Shown piece after piece: positions 17,394 to 28,221 of a stretch of 64,000 bases of DNA. The stretch's first letter is position 1, and every line of letters starts with the position of its first letter. The translations under genes and the position numbers were made by a program. Location of the stretch: the NCBI GenBank assembly GCA_000024525.1, contig CP001769.1:6109001-6173000 (forward strand). The letters are read 5' to 3'. Below the pieces are notes generated by a model. It did no database searches, had not been told where the DNA came from, and saw only the letters and a list, made by a program, of their open reading frames with translations. Source of the DNA: Spirosoma linguale DSM 74. Its GTDB lineage: Bacteria > Bacteroidota > Bacteroidia > Cytophagales > Spirosomataceae.

Positions 17394-19022
17394 ATGGAAA
17401 CACAAGTTAAACCTATTATTCACGTCGTTCCGGCGAAAGGTCTTGCCGGGTTGAAAGAAAATTGGCAGTCCGATTTATTATCCGGATTCCTGGTTTCGCT
17501 GATTGCCTTGCCACTCAGCCTTGGTATCGCATCAGCCAGTAATTTTCCGCCAATCATGGGCGTGCTGACAGCCATTGTTGGCGGGTTGATCGTTGCGTTG
17601 TTTGCGGGTTCGGAACCAACCATTAAAGGGCCGGCGGCCGGGTTGATCGTAATTGTTGCCGGTTGCGTAGAAGAATTAGGAAAGGGAGACCTCGAACTAG
17701 GCTGGAAACTGACCCTGGGGGTTATCATAGCGGCCGGTGTCCTGCAAGTGGTTATGGGCATACTGAAAGTGGCCAAACTAGCCGACTTTTTTCCGCTGTC
17801 GGCCGTCCATGGTATGCTGGCAGCCATCGGGATCATCATCATGTCGAAGCAGATTCACCTGGCCGTTGGTATCGCCCCATCCGAACTAAAGGGAAAAGAG
17901 CCGCTCGAACTGCTGGCAATGGTGCCCCACAGTCTCAGCCATATGGAGTGGCACGTAGCAGTGATCGGGCTCGTTAGCCTGGTTATTCTGTTTAGCTGGC
18001 CTAACATCAAAAGCAAAGCGATCAAGCAAATCCCTCCCGCACTGGTTGTTCTGGTCGTAGCCATTGCCCTGGGATTATACTTCAACCTGTCTGATACAAA
18101 ACTATACAGCGCCATTAAACCACTGGTCAATCCCGGCGAGTTTAAGCTGTCGTACAATGCAAACTTTGGAGCCTGGTCGGGCGACATGCTGCCCGTCGCC
18201 CTGAAATACCTCGCCATGTTCACTATTATTGGCTCGCTGGAGTCGCTGCTGACGGGTAAGGCAATCGACCTGCTTGACCCCTACAAGCGTAAATCGAATT
18301 TAAGCAAGGATTTAACAGCGGTTGGTATCGGCAACATGGTGTCGGCAGCACTGGGTGGCCTACCTATGATTTCGGAAGTAGCCCGTTCGTCGGCTAACCT
18401 GACCAATGGGGGCAAAACTCGCTGGGCAAACTTCTTTCACGGCGGATTCCTGCTGCTTTTTGTAGTGGCTCTTGTTCCGCTCATCAAACTTGTTCCGGTA
18501 GCGGCACTGGCGGCCATCCTGATTGCCGTTGGGTTCCGGTTGGCTGCTCCCAAAGAGTTTCGCCATATGCACCACATAGGAGCTGAGCAGTTGATCGTAT
18601 TTGTGATTACAATTATAGCTACGCTGGCTACCGACTTGCTGGTAGGCATTGCGGTGGGTATTGCCGCCAAGTTTGTTATCCAGCTGGCACTCGGCCTGCC
18701 TATAAAATACCTTTTCAACCCCCAGCAGGAGCTTATCTCCGAAGGATCGCACCATACACTTACCATCACCGGAGCCGCTGTGTTTACCAATTACCTGTCG
18801 ATCAAAAAGCAACTGGACACTATCCCACAGGAGGCAGGTCAGCACGTCACAGTCGACTTACACCAGGCCCGGTTCGTAGACCATACCGTTATGGAAAATC
18901 TGCACAATTACGAGCGTGATTTTCAACTGGCCGGTGGCGAATTCCACGTCATTAACCTCGATGGGCACCAACCCATGTCGACGCATCCGCTGGCGGCCCG
19001 TCGAAAAAAAATGGCCATTTAA
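17394..19022 (+). CDS. SulP-family inorganic anion transporter
   Basis: 542 aa. The N-terminal 420 residues form the multi-span SulP membrane domain; WQSDLLSGFLVSLIALPLSLGIASAS is the typical opening, in the place where SulP proteins have the substrate-binding Pro. A shortened cytoplasmic STAS domain follows (about residues 440-530: HHTLTITGAAVFTNYLSIKKQLD and VTVDLHQARFVDHTVMENL). Bacterial members carry sulphate, bicarbonate or other anions into the cell; the substrate cannot be read from the sequence. No carbonic anhydrase gene is adjacent, which leaves bicarbonate unproven. It ends with its own terminator. Confidence 0.92.
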   Translation: METQVKPIIHVVPAKGLAGLKENWQSDLLSGFLVSLIALPLSLGIASASNFPPIMGVLTAIVGGLIVALFAGSEPTIKGPAAGLIVIVAGCVEELGKGDLELGWKLTLGVIIAAGVLQVVMGILKVAKLADFFPLSAVHGMLAAIGIIIMSKQIHLAVGIAPSELKGKEPLELLAMVPHSLSHMEWHVAVIGLVSLVILFSWPNIKSKAIKQIPPALVVLVVAIALGLYFNLSDTKLYSAIKPLVNPGEFKLSYNANFGAWSGDMLPVALKYLAMFTIIGSLESLLTGKAIDLLDPYKRKSNLSKDLTAVGIGNMVSAALGGLPMISEVARSSANLTNGGKTRWANFFHGGFLLLFVVALVPLIKLVPVAALAAILIAVGFRLAAPKEFRHMHHIGAEQLIVFVITIIATLATDLLVGIAVGIAAKFVIQLALGLPIKYLFNPQQELISEGSHHTLTITGAAVFTNYLSIKKQLDTIPQEAGQHVTVDLHQARFVDHTVMENLHNYERDFQLAGGEFHVINLDGHQPMSTHPLAARRKKMAI

Positions 19023-19042
19023 CAGTCTATTATTCATTGTAC

Positions 19043-19075
19043 AAAAGCCGTCTCTAGTGGATGGCTTTTTGTTTA
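19043..19075 (+). terminator. Terminator of the SulP gene
   Basis: AAAAGCCGTC, a 7-base loop, GATGGCTTTTT and then GTTT: a hairpin with one G-T pair and a T-tail, 20 bases after the stop. Confidence 0.65.
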
Positions 19076-19241
19076 GGTAAAAATCCGTTTTCTTACCGTC
19101 ATGCTGAACCTATAACGCACTATATGGTTTCATTTATAGTTCTCTATTTAGAACTTATTTTTGCAAAAAATTCAACTTTTCGGGTCGTTGTTCACACAAA
19201 CGGACGGCTATTAGCAGTTGGTAGGATAAAATCAATAAATT

Positions 19242-19275
19242 TTGGGCCAACTCTGTAGCTGATACGCTACCTTTG
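19242..19275 (+). promoter_or_regulatory. sucA promoter
   Basis: TTG at 19242-19244 and TACCTTTG at 19268-19275, an exact Bacteroidota -7 box; the 23-base spacer is slightly long. The ATG of sucA is 28 bases downstream of the box. Confidence 0.6.
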
Positions 19276-19303
19276 CGGGTCAAAACAACGACGCGCCCCC
19301 GTC

Positions 19304-22102
19304 ATGGATCAGTACTCATATATAGCCAACTCCGACGCGGCTTACGTAGATCAACTTTATCAGTCTTATAAACAAGACCCACAGACAGTTGACGAAAGCT
19401 GGCAGCAATTTTTTAAAGGGTTCGAGTTTTCACTCACCTACGGTGAAAAAGCCAATGGAAACGGTGCCGGCACTCAGGCCGAGCCAGGCAAAAGCAATGG
19501 TACAGCCCTAAACGGCTCATCCGGCAACGGACAGGCCACGGCCAAACCAGTGGATGCCACCCACGCCGAAAAGGAAGTCTCGGTTGCCAGTTTGATCAAG
19601 GCATACCGGTCTCGTGGTCACTTGCTGGCGAAAACCAATCCACTCCGCGAACGCAAAGACCGGCAACCCCGCGTCGATTTGCCCGATTACGCCCTTTCCG
19701 AAGCCGATCTGGATACGGTATTCGAGTCAGGTAAACTGCTCGGAATCGGACCGGCTACGCTGCGCGTTATTATGGATTCGCTGCGGAAAATCTACGCTGG
19801 TGAAATTGGATTTGAGTACATGTACATCCGCGAGCTGGATGTAAAAAACTGGTTGCGCAATAAGATTGAGAAAGAAGCGCTCGTTTTCATGCCTACCCTC
19901 GATGAGAAAAAGCGTATTCTCGAAAAACTGAACGAAGCTACCGTTTTCGAAAACTTCCTCGCCACAAAATACCTCGGTCAGAAGCGTTTTTCGCTGGAAG
20001 GTGGTGAAGTGACCATTCCGGCCCTCGACACCATCATCAGCCAGGCGGCCGACATGGGCGTTGAAGAGGTAATGATCGGTATGGCACACCGCGGACGGCT
20101 TAACGTACTGGCCAATATTCTGGGCAAGTCGTACGAGTCGATCTTCGATGGCTTCGAAGGCAACGTACCCGATCAGGTACACGGCGATGGTGACGTAAAA
20201 TACCACCTCGGCTATTCGAGTCTAACCGAAACCAAATCGGGCAAGCAGATCAGCGTGAAGCTGGCCCCTAACCCATCGCACCTGGAAGCGGTTAACCCCG
20301 TTGTTGAAGGCTTTGTGCGGGCGCAGGCCGACGAAGAATACCAGGGCGATTTCACCAAGATCATGCCTATCCTGATCCACGGCGATGCAGCCGTTGCCGG
20401 TCAGGGTATTGTATATGAGGTAACCCAAATGGCGAAACTGGCGGGCTATACGACCGGCGGTACAGTCCACTTTGTTATCAACAACCAGATTGGCTTCACC
20501 ACCGATTTCGAAGATGCCCGTTCATCTATTTATTGCTCAGACATCGCCAAAATCATCGACGCACCTATTTTCCACGTCAACGGCGATGACCCTGAAGCGG
20601 TTATTTTCTGCGCTAAACTAGCGGTAGAGTTCCGGGAGAAGTTCAACCGGGACGTGTTTATCGACATGGTTTGCTATCGTCGCTACGGCCACAACGAAGC
20701 CGACGAGCCGAAGTTCACGCAGCCGACGATGTACAACATCATCGACAAGCATCAGAATCCGCGTGAAATCTACAAAGACCTGCTCATCAAGCGGGGCGAT
20801 GTCGATGCGGAACTGGCGCAACGCATGGATACGGAATTCAAGAAGCAGTTGCAGGACCGGCTCGACCGCGTCAAGCAAAAAGCCGAAATTCCATACAAAC
20901 CACTGCGACTCGACCGTGACTGGTCGGAACTTCGTTTCAGCGAACCCTCCGACTTCGACAACTCGCCCGAAACGGGAGTACCGGCCGAAACACTGCAAAC
21001 TATTGGCAACGCGCTGGTGAAATTACCGGAAGGGTTCAAGCCGCTGAAGCAGATCGACAAGCTTCTGAAAGACCGGCAAACGATGCTCAACGACACCAAA
21101 ATGGTGAACTGGGGTACGGCCGAACTGCTGGCCTACGGCTCGCTGCTACTCGAAGGCAGAGCTGTTCGGCTGAGCGGCCAGGATGTGCAGCGGGGTACGT
21201 TCTCGCACCGCCATGCCGTTCTGCATGATTCCGAGACGAATGCCTCGTACTCGTCACTGGATTACATTCAGGATGGTCAGCAGAAATTCCAGATATACAA
21301 CTCCTTGCTGTCGGAATACGGCGTCCTTGGCTTCGAATATGGTTATGCCATGGCAAACCCGCAGGCGCTGGTGATCTGGGAAGCACAGTTCGGCGATTTC
21401 TCGAATGGTGCTCAGCTCATCATCGACCAGTTTATTGCCGCTGCCGAGTCGAAATGGGGTATCCAGAATGGTGTAACGATGTTGCTTCCCCACGGCTACG
21501 AAGGCCAGGGGCCGGAGCACTCCAACGCCCGCCCGGAACGGTATCTGCAACTTTACGCAGAATACAACATGGTGGTGGCTAATATTACTACTCCGGCAAA
21601 CCTGTTCCACGTTATGCGTCGGCAATTGGCCTGGGCATTCCGGAAGCCGCTGGTTATCATGTCTCCCAAATCGTTGCTTCGCCATCCGAAATGTATTTCC
21701 CCGCTGGAGGACCTTACTAAAGGATCGTTCCAGGAAATTATCGATGATAGCTACGCACAGGCGAAAAAGGTGACGCGCGTGCTGCTTTGCACAGGTAAAG
21801 TCTATTACGACTTACTCGACAAGCAACAGGCCGATCAGCGCGACGACGTGGCCATTGTACGCATTGAACAGTTGGCTCCACTTTCCAAAACGCAACTGAA
21901 CGCCGTGTTGGAGAAGTACAAAAAAGCCGAAATCTTCTGGGTACAGGAAGAGCCGGAAAACATGGGCTACTGGACGTACCTGCTACGGATTGGGTTGAAC
22001 TATCCGATCATTTCGCGGAAAGCTTCGGCTTCACCCGCTACCGGTTACCCAAAAATACATTCTCAGGAACAAGCCGATATCGTTCGAAGAGCGTTTGAAT
22101 AA
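19304..22102 (+). CDS. sucA: 2-oxoglutarate dehydrogenase E1 component
   Basis: 932 aa, full length. It is the thiamine diphosphate-dependent decarboxylase of the 2-oxoglutarate dehydrogenase complex in the TCA cycle. The N-terminal E2-binding stretch (YIANSDAAYVDQLYQSYKQDP) is followed by a Gly/Asn/Ala-rich linker (about residues 50-90), the SLIKAYRSRGHLLAKTNPL segment, the active-site AHRGRLNVLANILGKSY, the ThDP site HGDAAVAGQGIVYE with INNQIGFTT, and the C-terminal transketolase-like domain with LLPHGYEGQGPEHSNARPERYLQL. The gene is followed after 99 bases by the E2 gene on the same strand. Confidence 0.97.
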   Translation: MDQYSYIANSDAAYVDQLYQSYKQDPQTVDESWQQFFKGFEFSLTYGEKANGNGAGTQAEPGKSNGTALNGSSGNGQATAKPVDATHAEKEVSVASLIKAYRSRGHLLAKTNPLRERKDRQPRVDLPDYALSEADLDTVFESGKLLGIGPATLRVIMDSLRKIYAGEIGFEYMYIRELDVKNWLRNKIEKEALVFMPTLDEKKRILEKLNEATVFENFLATKYLGQKRFSLEGGEVTIPALDTIISQAADMGVEEVMIGMAHRGRLNVLANILGKSYESIFDGFEGNVPDQVHGDGDVKYHLGYSSLTETKSGKQISVKLAPNPSHLEAVNPVVEGFVRAQADEEYQGDFTKIMPILIHGDAAVAGQGIVYEVTQMAKLAGYTTGGTVHFVINNQIGFTTDFEDARSSIYCSDIAKIIDAPIFHVNGDDPEAVIFCAKLAVEFREKFNRDVFIDMVCYRRYGHNEADEPKFTQPTMYNIIDKHQNPREIYKDLLIKRGDVDAELAQRMDTEFKKQLQDRLDRVKQKAEIPYKPLRLDRDWSELRFSEPSDFDNSPETGVPAETLQTIGNALVKLPEGFKPLKQIDKLLKDRQTMLNDTKMVNWGTAELLAYGSLLLEGRAVRLSGQDVQRGTFSHRHAVLHDSETNASYSSLDYIQDGQQKFQIYNSLLSEYGVLGFEYGYAMANPQALVIWEAQFGDFSNGAQLIIDQFIAAAESKWGIQNGVTMLLPHGYEGQGPEHSNARPERYLQLYAEYNMVVANITTPANLFHVMRRQLAWAFRKPLVIMSPKSLLRHPKCISPLEDLTKGSFQEIIDDSYAQAKKVTRVLLCTGKVYYDLLDKQQADQRDDVAIVRIEQLAPLSKTQLNAVLEKYKKAEIFWVQEEPENMGYWTYLLRIGLNYPIISRKASASPATGYPKIHSQEQADIVRRAFE

Positions 22103-22106
22103 AAAT

Positions 22107-22194
22107 TAGTCGGTAAGTCAGTAAGTTGACAGGTCAGTTAGTAGCTGATGGTCTGTCAACTTACTGACTTACCGACTTACTGACTTACCGACTA
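22107..22194. repeat. Low-complexity hairpin between sucA and sucB
   Basis: Twenty-five-base perfect arms at 22108-22132 and 22153-22177 built from the words GTAAGTCA/GTAAGTTGA; the right side has a further half-unit to 22194. It fills nearly the whole gap between sucA and sucB. Same style as the hairpins at 9663, 25577, 26168 and 54529 but with a different word. Confidence 0.8.
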
Positions 22195-22201
22195 AAACAT
22201 T

Positions 22202-23824
22202 ATGGCCGTTGACATGAAAATCCCTCCCGTGGGGGAATCCATTACCGAAGTAACTGTTGGTACCTGGTATAAAAAAGAAGGTGACCACGTAAAAATGGAC
22301 GATGTGCTTTGCGGACTCGACTCCGACAAGGCCACGTTCGAACTTACTGCTGAAGCCGATGGCGTTCTGCACATTCTGGCGCAGGAGGGCGATGTGTTGC
22401 CTATTGGAGCCAGCATTTGCACCATCGATGGTGATGGCAGTGCTCCGGCACCTGCCCCGGCAGCCGAGCCAGCTAAAGCTGCCGCACCGGCTCCGTCAGC
22501 ACCTGCTCCACAGCCTACTCCGGCAATGCAGTCGGTAGCGGAACCCGCACAGGCAGCCGTAGCTACTCCCGCAGCAGCTACCAGTGTCATTGAAATGAAA
22601 GTTCCGGCCGTTGGTGAATCCGTTACAGAAGTGACGATTGCCTCCTGGAGCAAAAAAGATGGTGATCAGGTGGCCCTTGATGAAGTTCTCTGCGAACTCG
22701 AATCCGACAAGGCCACCTTCGAACTCCCAGCAGAAGCCGCCGGTATACTCCGTATCGTAGCTCAGGCTGGCGAAACGCTGCCCATCGGTGCGTTGATCGC
22801 CAAAATAGAAGTTGGTGCCGCTACTGCTGCTCCGGCCGCTGCCCCCGCGCCACAACCTGCTGCGAGTGCCCCCGCTGCCGATACATCGGCCAATGGTCAG
22901 AACGGTACCAGCTATGCAGCAAATTACCCGTCGCCGGCAGCCGCTAAGATTCTGGACGAGAAAGGCGTTAATGCGCAACAAGTTCAGGGTACCGGCGTTG
23001 GCGGACGTATTACAAAAGACGATGCCATGAAAGCATCGCCCGCACCTGCTCCGGCACCTCAGCCAGCAGCGGCTAAACCCGCGGCTCCGGCACCAGCACC
23101 AGCGGCTCCTTCTGTACCGGGCAGCCGCAACCAGCGTCGCGAAAAAATGACGTCACTCCGCCGGACAATCGCCCGCCGGTTAGTGGCCGTTAAGAATGAG
23201 ACAGCTATGCTGACTACCTTCAACGAGGTAGACATGAAGCCGATCATGGACCTGCGGAACAAGTTCAAAGACAAGTTCAAAGAGAAAAATGGCGTAGGGC
23301 TTGGCTTTATGTCGTTCTTCACGAAGGCTGTTTGTATTGCGCTGAAAGATTTCCCGGCTGTAAATGCTCAAATCGACGGCGATCAGATGGTGTTCAACGA
23401 TTTCTGCGATATTTCAATCGCCGTTTCGTCAGACCGTGGTCTGGTTGTTCCCGTTATCCGGAATGCCGAGCAGTTGAGTTTTGCGCAAATTGAGAAAGAA
23501 GTCGTTCGTTTGGCGGGTCTGGCTCGTGAAAACAAACTGACCATCGAGCAAATGACGGGTGGTACGTTCACCATTACTAATGGCGGTACATTCGGATCGA
23601 TGCTGTCGACGCCGATTATCAATGCACCACAGTCGGCTATTCTGGGTATGCACAACATTGTTGAGCGTGCGGTAGTCGTCAACGGCGAAATCGTTATCCG
23701 CCCGATCATGTACGTAGCGCTTTCGTACGATCACCGGATCATCGATGGTAAAGAATCCGTTAGCTTCCTGGTTCGCGTAAAGCAAATTCTGGAAGACCCA
23801 ACCCGGATTCTGTTCGATATGTAA
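22202..23824 (+). CDS. sucB: 2-oxoglutarate dehydrogenase E2 (dihydrolipoyl succinyltransferase) with two lipoyl domains
   Basis: 540 aa. Two lipoyl domains (about residues 1-78 and 122-200) each carry the lipoylated Lys in DSDKATFEL and [10 protein letters not shown] peripheral-subunit-binding domain ([24 protein letters not shown], about residues 243-280) and the catalytic acyltransferase domain (about 305-540; [11 protein letters not shown] with the catalytic His and Asp) follow. Domains are joined by long Ala/Pro linkers. It transfers the succinyl group from E1 to CoA. The best-known E2o proteins have one lipoyl domain, so two is a feature to note. It lies directly after sucA. Confidence 0.95.
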   Translation: MAVDMKIPPVGESITEVTVGTWYKKEGDHVKMDDVLCGLDSDKATFELTAEADGVLHILAQEGDVLPIGASICTIDGDGSAPAPAPAAEPAKAAAPAPSAPAPQPTPAMQSVAEPAQAAVATPAAATSVIEMKVPAVGESVTEVTIASWSKKDGDQVALDEVLCELESDKATFELPAEAAGILRIVAQAGETLPIGALIAKIEVGAATAAPAAAPAPQPAASAPAADTSANGQNGTSYAANYPSPAAAKILDEKGVNAQQVQGTGVGGRITKDDAMKASPAPAPAPQPAAAKPAAPAPAPAAPSVPGSRNQRREKMTSLRRTIARRLVAVKNETAMLTTFNEVDMKPIMDLRNKFKDKFKEKNGVGLGFMSFFTKAVCIALKDFPAVNAQIDGDQMVFNDFCDISIAVSSDRGLVVPVIRNAEQLSFAQIEKEVVRLAGLARENKLTIEQMTGGTFTITNGGTFGSMLSTPIINAPQSAILGMHNIVERAVVVNGEIVIRPIMYVALSYDHRIIDGKESVSFLVRVKQILEDPTRILFDM

Positions 23825-23841
23825 TTGATGCAATTATTTAT

Positions 23842-23876
23842 AAAAAAGCCGCTCCGAGATTCGGAGCGGCTTTTTT
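23842..23876 (+). terminator. Terminator of sucAB
   Basis: AAAAAAGCCGCTCCGA and TCGGAGCGGCTTTTTT form a 16-base perfect stem around a 3-base loop, 18 bases after the sucB stop; the A and T runs make it work in both directions. Confidence 0.9.
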
Positions 23877-23887
23877 ATGAGCCGTTT

Positions 23888-23962
23888 GCGTGGTGTCGGG
23901 TCCTCAGACCCGACACAAGTTGCTGACGCGAGTTTGTCGGGTCTGAGGACCCGACACCACGC
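23888..23962. repeat. REP-like palindrome pair, GTGGTGTCGGGT family
   Basis: Twenty-seven-base perfect inverted arms (23888-23914 and 23936-23962) beginning GCGTGGTGTCGGGTCC. Each arm itself contains a small palindrome (GTCGGGTCCTCAGACCCGAC), giving the two-hairpin layout of a bacterial BIME. Members of the same family are at 26567 and 43513. Confidence 0.8.
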
Positions 23963-23998
23963 CACTCTTGGCCGCGCTCGACACGGCACTACACTACA

Positions 23999-25576
23999 CT
24001 AGTTCACAATCAGGCTCACGCCACCCATTTCGGCAGGTTGCGGGATGCCCATCAATTCAAGAATCGTTGGGGCGATGTCAGCCAGCTTGCCGTCTTTCAG
24101 CGACGGATGGTAATCTTTATCAATCAGGATACATGGCACCAGGTTCGTTGTGTGAGCTGTGTTTGGTGTACCGTCGTCGTTTGTCATAAACTCAGCGTTA
24201 CCGTGGTCGGCAATGATGATCGTCGTGTAGCCATGCGCCAGCGCAGCTTCGGTTACGGCCTGGGCGCAGGCATCGGCTGTTTCGGCGGCAATTTTTACGG
24301 CTTCAAATACGCCCGTGTGCCCTACCATGTCGGTATTGGCAAAGTTCAGGCAGATGAAATCCGGCTCTTCACTTTCCAGCTCCGGAATAATAGCGTCGCG
24401 AATGTCGTAAGCGGCCATTTCCGGCTTTTGATCGTAGGTCTTAACGGGAATCGTTGTTTCTACGCCGTTTGCGTCGCGCACGACCATCTCTTTCGGCGAT
24501 GGACACAGCAGGCGCTTCTCTCCGGCGAATGGCTCTTCACGACCACCCGAGAAGAAGAACGTAACGTGGGGATACTTCTCGGTCTCGGCAATGCGAATCT
24601 GCTTCCGACCAGCTCCGGCAACGACCTCACCGAGTGTGTTTTGCAGGTTATCTTTATCGAAAATGACTTTTACGTTCTCAAACTCGCTGTCGTAGTTCGT
24701 CATCGTGATGTATTCCAGCGACAGTTTTTTCATGTCCTGCTCCGGAAAATCCTTCTGGGTCAGCGCCTGGGTGATTTCACGACCCCGGTCAGTGCGGAAG
24801 TTAAAGCACAGCACCACGTCGCCATCTTCAATCACCGCCACCGGCGAACCATCGACATTGGCAACAATAAGCGGCTTAATGAACTCGTCGGTCACACCCG
24901 CATCGTACGATGCCTGTAACGACGCGGCAATGTCGGCCCCAGCTACTTTGGTGCCTTCACCTTTCACCATGGCATCGTAGGCAACCTTAACCCGCTCCCA
25001 GCGGTTGTCGCGGTCCATAGCATAGTAACGGCCAATCACCGTAGCAATCTGGCCCGTCGATACGGCCATATGGGCCTGTAAATCGGTCAGGTAACCAATG
25101 CCGCCTTTCGGGTCGGTATCGCGACCGTCCGTAAAGGCATGCACGAATACGTCGGTCAGGCCGTGGGCTTGCGCAATGGAAAGCAGCCCCTTTACGTGCT
25201 CGATGTGGGCGTGAACACCCCCGTCAGACACAAGACCGATGAAATGTACTTTTTTACCGTTTGTTTTCGCGTAATTCAGCGCATTGACCAGTACTGGCTC
25301 GTTGTCGAGCGTGTGCTCGTCAACGGCCTTATTAACTTTTACCAAATCCTGATAAACGACCCGGCCCGCACCTAGATTCATGTGCCCTACTTCGGAATTA
25401 CCCATTTGGCCGGCCGGAAGCCCAACGGCCAGCCCGGAAGCCTCCAGTGTACTATGGGGGTATTTGGGGTAGAGTGAATTCATGAAGGGTGTATTGGCTG
25501 CTTCGATAGCCGACACTTCGGGCTTTAGCGGAATACCCCAGCCGTCAAGAATGATGAGAATTACTTTTTTGTCCAT
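23999..25576 (-). CDS. gpmI: 2,3-bisphosphoglycerate-independent phosphoglycerate mutase
   Basis: 525 aa, full length. It interconverts 3- and 2-phosphoglycerate using two Mn ions. The first metal motif LIILDGWGI, the phospho-Ser in GNSEVGHMNLGAGR, the FTDGRDTDP loop, FNFRTDRGRE, the NTDMVGHTG motif and the final IIADHGNAE are all present. Enolase, the next glycolytic step, is three genes upstream on the same strand with the phosphatase and DivIC genes between them, so a loose glycolysis cluster exists. Confidence 0.97.
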   Translation of the reverse strand: MDKKVILIILDGWGIPLKPEVSAIEAANTPFMNSLYPKYPHSTLEASGLAVGLPAGQMGNSEVGHMNLGAGRVVYQDLVKVNKAVDEHTLDNEPVLVNALNYAKTNGKKVHFIGLVSDGGVHAHIEHVKGLLSIAQAHGLTDVFVHAFTDGRDTDPKGGIGYLTDLQAHMAVSTGQIATVIGRYYAMDRDNRWERVKVAYDAMVKGEGTKVAGADIAASLQASYDAGVTDEFIKPLIVANVDGSPVAVIEDGDVVLCFNFRTDRGREITQALTQKDFPEQDMKKLSLEYITMTNYDSEFENVKVIFDKDNLQNTLGEVVAGAGRKQIRIAETEKYPHVTFFFSGGREEPFAGEKRLLCPSPKEMVVRDANGVETTIPVKTYDQKPEMAAYDIRDAIIPELESEEPDFICLNFANTDMVGHTGVFEAVKIAAETADACAQAVTEAALAHGYTTIIIADHGNAEFMTNDDGTPNTAHTTNLVPCILIDKDYHPSLKDGKLADIAPTILELMGIPQPAEMGGVSLIVN

Positions 25577-25672
25577 AAAAAGTGAAAGAGTAAAAAGGGA
25601 AAGAGCGGAAGAATGACATCGTGAAAGCCATTTGGCTCACTTGTTCACTCCTTCACTCTTTCGTTCATTTAA
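25577..25672. repeat. Low-complexity hairpin between LMW phosphatase and gpmI
   Basis: GTGAAAGAGTAAAAAGGGAAAGAG on one side and CACTCCTTCACTCTTTCGTTCA on the other form an imperfect inverted repeat of GTGAAAGAG-type words. Its right half encodes the last ten or so residues of the phosphatase (25637-26155). Confidence 0.65.
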
Positions 25673-26155
25673 GTTATGTTGCTGCACCAAATAGGTCAGC
25701 AGTTGACGGCAGCATCGAAGGGTGATTTGATAGACCTCTTCAAACACTTCTGGCCCTTCGTAATAGGGGTCTGGCACGTTGGGCTGGTCGTTTACGTCCG
25801 GATCAAACTCACGGAGTAAAAAAATAGTATCGGCCGTATGCAGGCCTGTGCTCCGGTAATTCAGCTTTTCAATGGCTTCCAGATTCATCTCGTCCATTGC
25901 CACGAAGTAATCGAACAGGGCCAGATCTTCGCCAATCAGCCGTCGGGCGCGGTGAGTGAGCGTAAGACCATGTTCAAGAGCGTTTTCGCGGGTACGACGG
26001 TCGGGGAGTTGACCGATGTGAAACGAAGCCGTTCCTGCCGAGTCGGTTTGAATCTGCTTATCCAGCCCAGCCTCGGCAACCAGCGTTCGAAACACACCTT
26101 CCGCCACCGGCGACCGACAAATATTGCCGTAACAAACGAAGAGAACGTTTAGCAT
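25637..26155 (-). CDS. Low-molecular-weight protein tyrosine phosphatase
   Basis: 172 aa. The N-terminal active site VCYGNICRSP is the CX5R loop (Cys8, Arg14) of LMW-PTPs, and the general acid Asp is in NVPDPYYEG near residue 125. It removes phosphate from phosphotyrosine or, in some bacteria, phosphoarginine. No tyrosine kinase or capsule gene is next to it. The C-terminus (NERKSEGVNK) is encoded by one arm of a low-complexity intergenic repeat, so the natural stop has probably been replaced. It lies between divIC and gpmI on the same strand. Confidence 0.93.
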   Translation of the reverse strand: MLNVLFVCYGNICRSPVAEGVFRTLVAEAGLDKQIQTDSAGTASFHIGQLPDRRTRENALEHGLTLTHRARRLIGEDLALFDYFVAMDEMNLEAIEKLNYRSTGLHTADTIFLLREFDPDVNDQPNVPDPYYEGPEVFEEVYQITLRCCRQLLTYLVQQHNLNERKSEGVNK

Positions 26156-26167
26156 ACCTTAAACCAG

Positions 26168-26262
26168 GAAATGAGTAATGAATAATGGATAACGAATAAT
26201 GCAGAACGAGTCAGGCTCCGGCCACTATTCATTATCCATTTTGTCTTATTCATTATTTTTCT
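26168..26262. repeat. Low-complexity hairpin between DivIC-like gene and phosphatase gene
   Basis: Words TAATGAATAATGGATAA on the left and TTCATTATCCATTTTG/TATTCATTATT on the right form an imperfect inverted repeat filling the gap 26156-26252. It is closely similar in sequence to the hairpin at 9663-9723. Confidence 0.65.
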
Positions 26263-26564
26263 AACTGTTCATTCTGCTCATCGACGATGACGAACACGTC
26301 TTCTCCCGGTTTCTTCATCAGGTATTTTTCGCGGGCAAATTTCTCACGAAGACGGTCGTTGCCGAGTACTTCCCGACGTTCAGTCTGTACGGCTTTGATT
26401 TTTTCCTGATAATAGGCCGCGTCGCCATCGAGCTTTCGAAGCTGCCACCAGTTGCGAATCTGCGTTGGCAGGTCGTTAGCATCGAAAAAAGTCATCCACA
26501 CCAGCAATCCCAGGCCGGTAGCGACATAGAAATTGCGAACGAAGCGGAGAAGACGGTTTAGCAT
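26253..26564 (-). CDS. Septum formation initiator (FtsB/DivIC-like) protein
   Basis: 103 aa: a short N-terminal stretch, one membrane helix (about residues 12-27), then a coiled coil (about 45-75) and a short conserved end REKFAREKYLMKKPGEDVFVIVDE. The R-(E)-x-A-R-E-x-(Y/F)-x-M-x-(K/R)-P-x-E motif is characteristic of FtsB/DivIC proteins. It should act in the divisome with FtsL/FtsQ at the inner membrane. It lies directly downstream of enolase, an arrangement also known from E. coli, where ftsB and eno are near neighbours. Confidence 0.9.
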   Translation of the reverse strand: MLNRLLRFVRNFYVATGLGLLVWMTFFDANDLPTQIRNWWQLRKLDGDAAYYQEKIKAVQTERREVLGNDRLREKFAREKYLMKKPGEDVFVIVDEQNEQLEK

Positions 26565-26566
26565 AA

Positions 26567-26676
26567 TTTTGTGGTGTTGGGTTCTGGAGCGCCAGCCCGG
26601 TCAAACCCGGCACTTTTCAATGATAAAGAGTGTCGGGTTTAACCGGGCTGGCGCTCCAGAACCCGACACCACAAAA
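26567..26676. repeat. REP-like palindrome pair between enolase and the DivIC-like gene
   Basis: Long inverted arms of about 45 bases (26567-26613 and 26630-26676) with only a few mismatches. The outer part is the TTGTGGTGT-GGGTT / ACCCGACACCACAA family sequence; the inner part has CCAGCCCGG / CCGGGCTGG. The element fills the entire gap between the two genes and ends 4 bases from the enolase stop. Confidence 0.8.
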
Positions 26677-26679
26677 ACA

Positions 26680-28029
<1,350 letters not shown>

Positions 28030-28221
28030 CTACCAAGCTATTAGGCTTGTTAGCTAACCAGCCACAAAGTAACGAAATACAGGGCAAAACTTTAGAAAAA
28101 GGATAGCGATTGCTGTGTTACTTAATCAATAATTCATGGTCAATAGAGTCCTGAAACAGAACTTACCAGAAAATGTTGTCTATTTGTGAGCTGATTATTT
28201 GCCACTAAACAAACCATACCC

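Noticed and set aside
22107..22194. CRISPR array in the repeats between sucA and sucB
   Set aside because: The units are short, inverted and without distinct spacers; no cas gene is near. The same applies to the other word-based repeats.
24038..24919. 293-codon plus-strand frame opposite gpmI
   Set aside because: gpmI is complete and unmistakable on the minus strand; the opposing frame lacks any recognisable domain.
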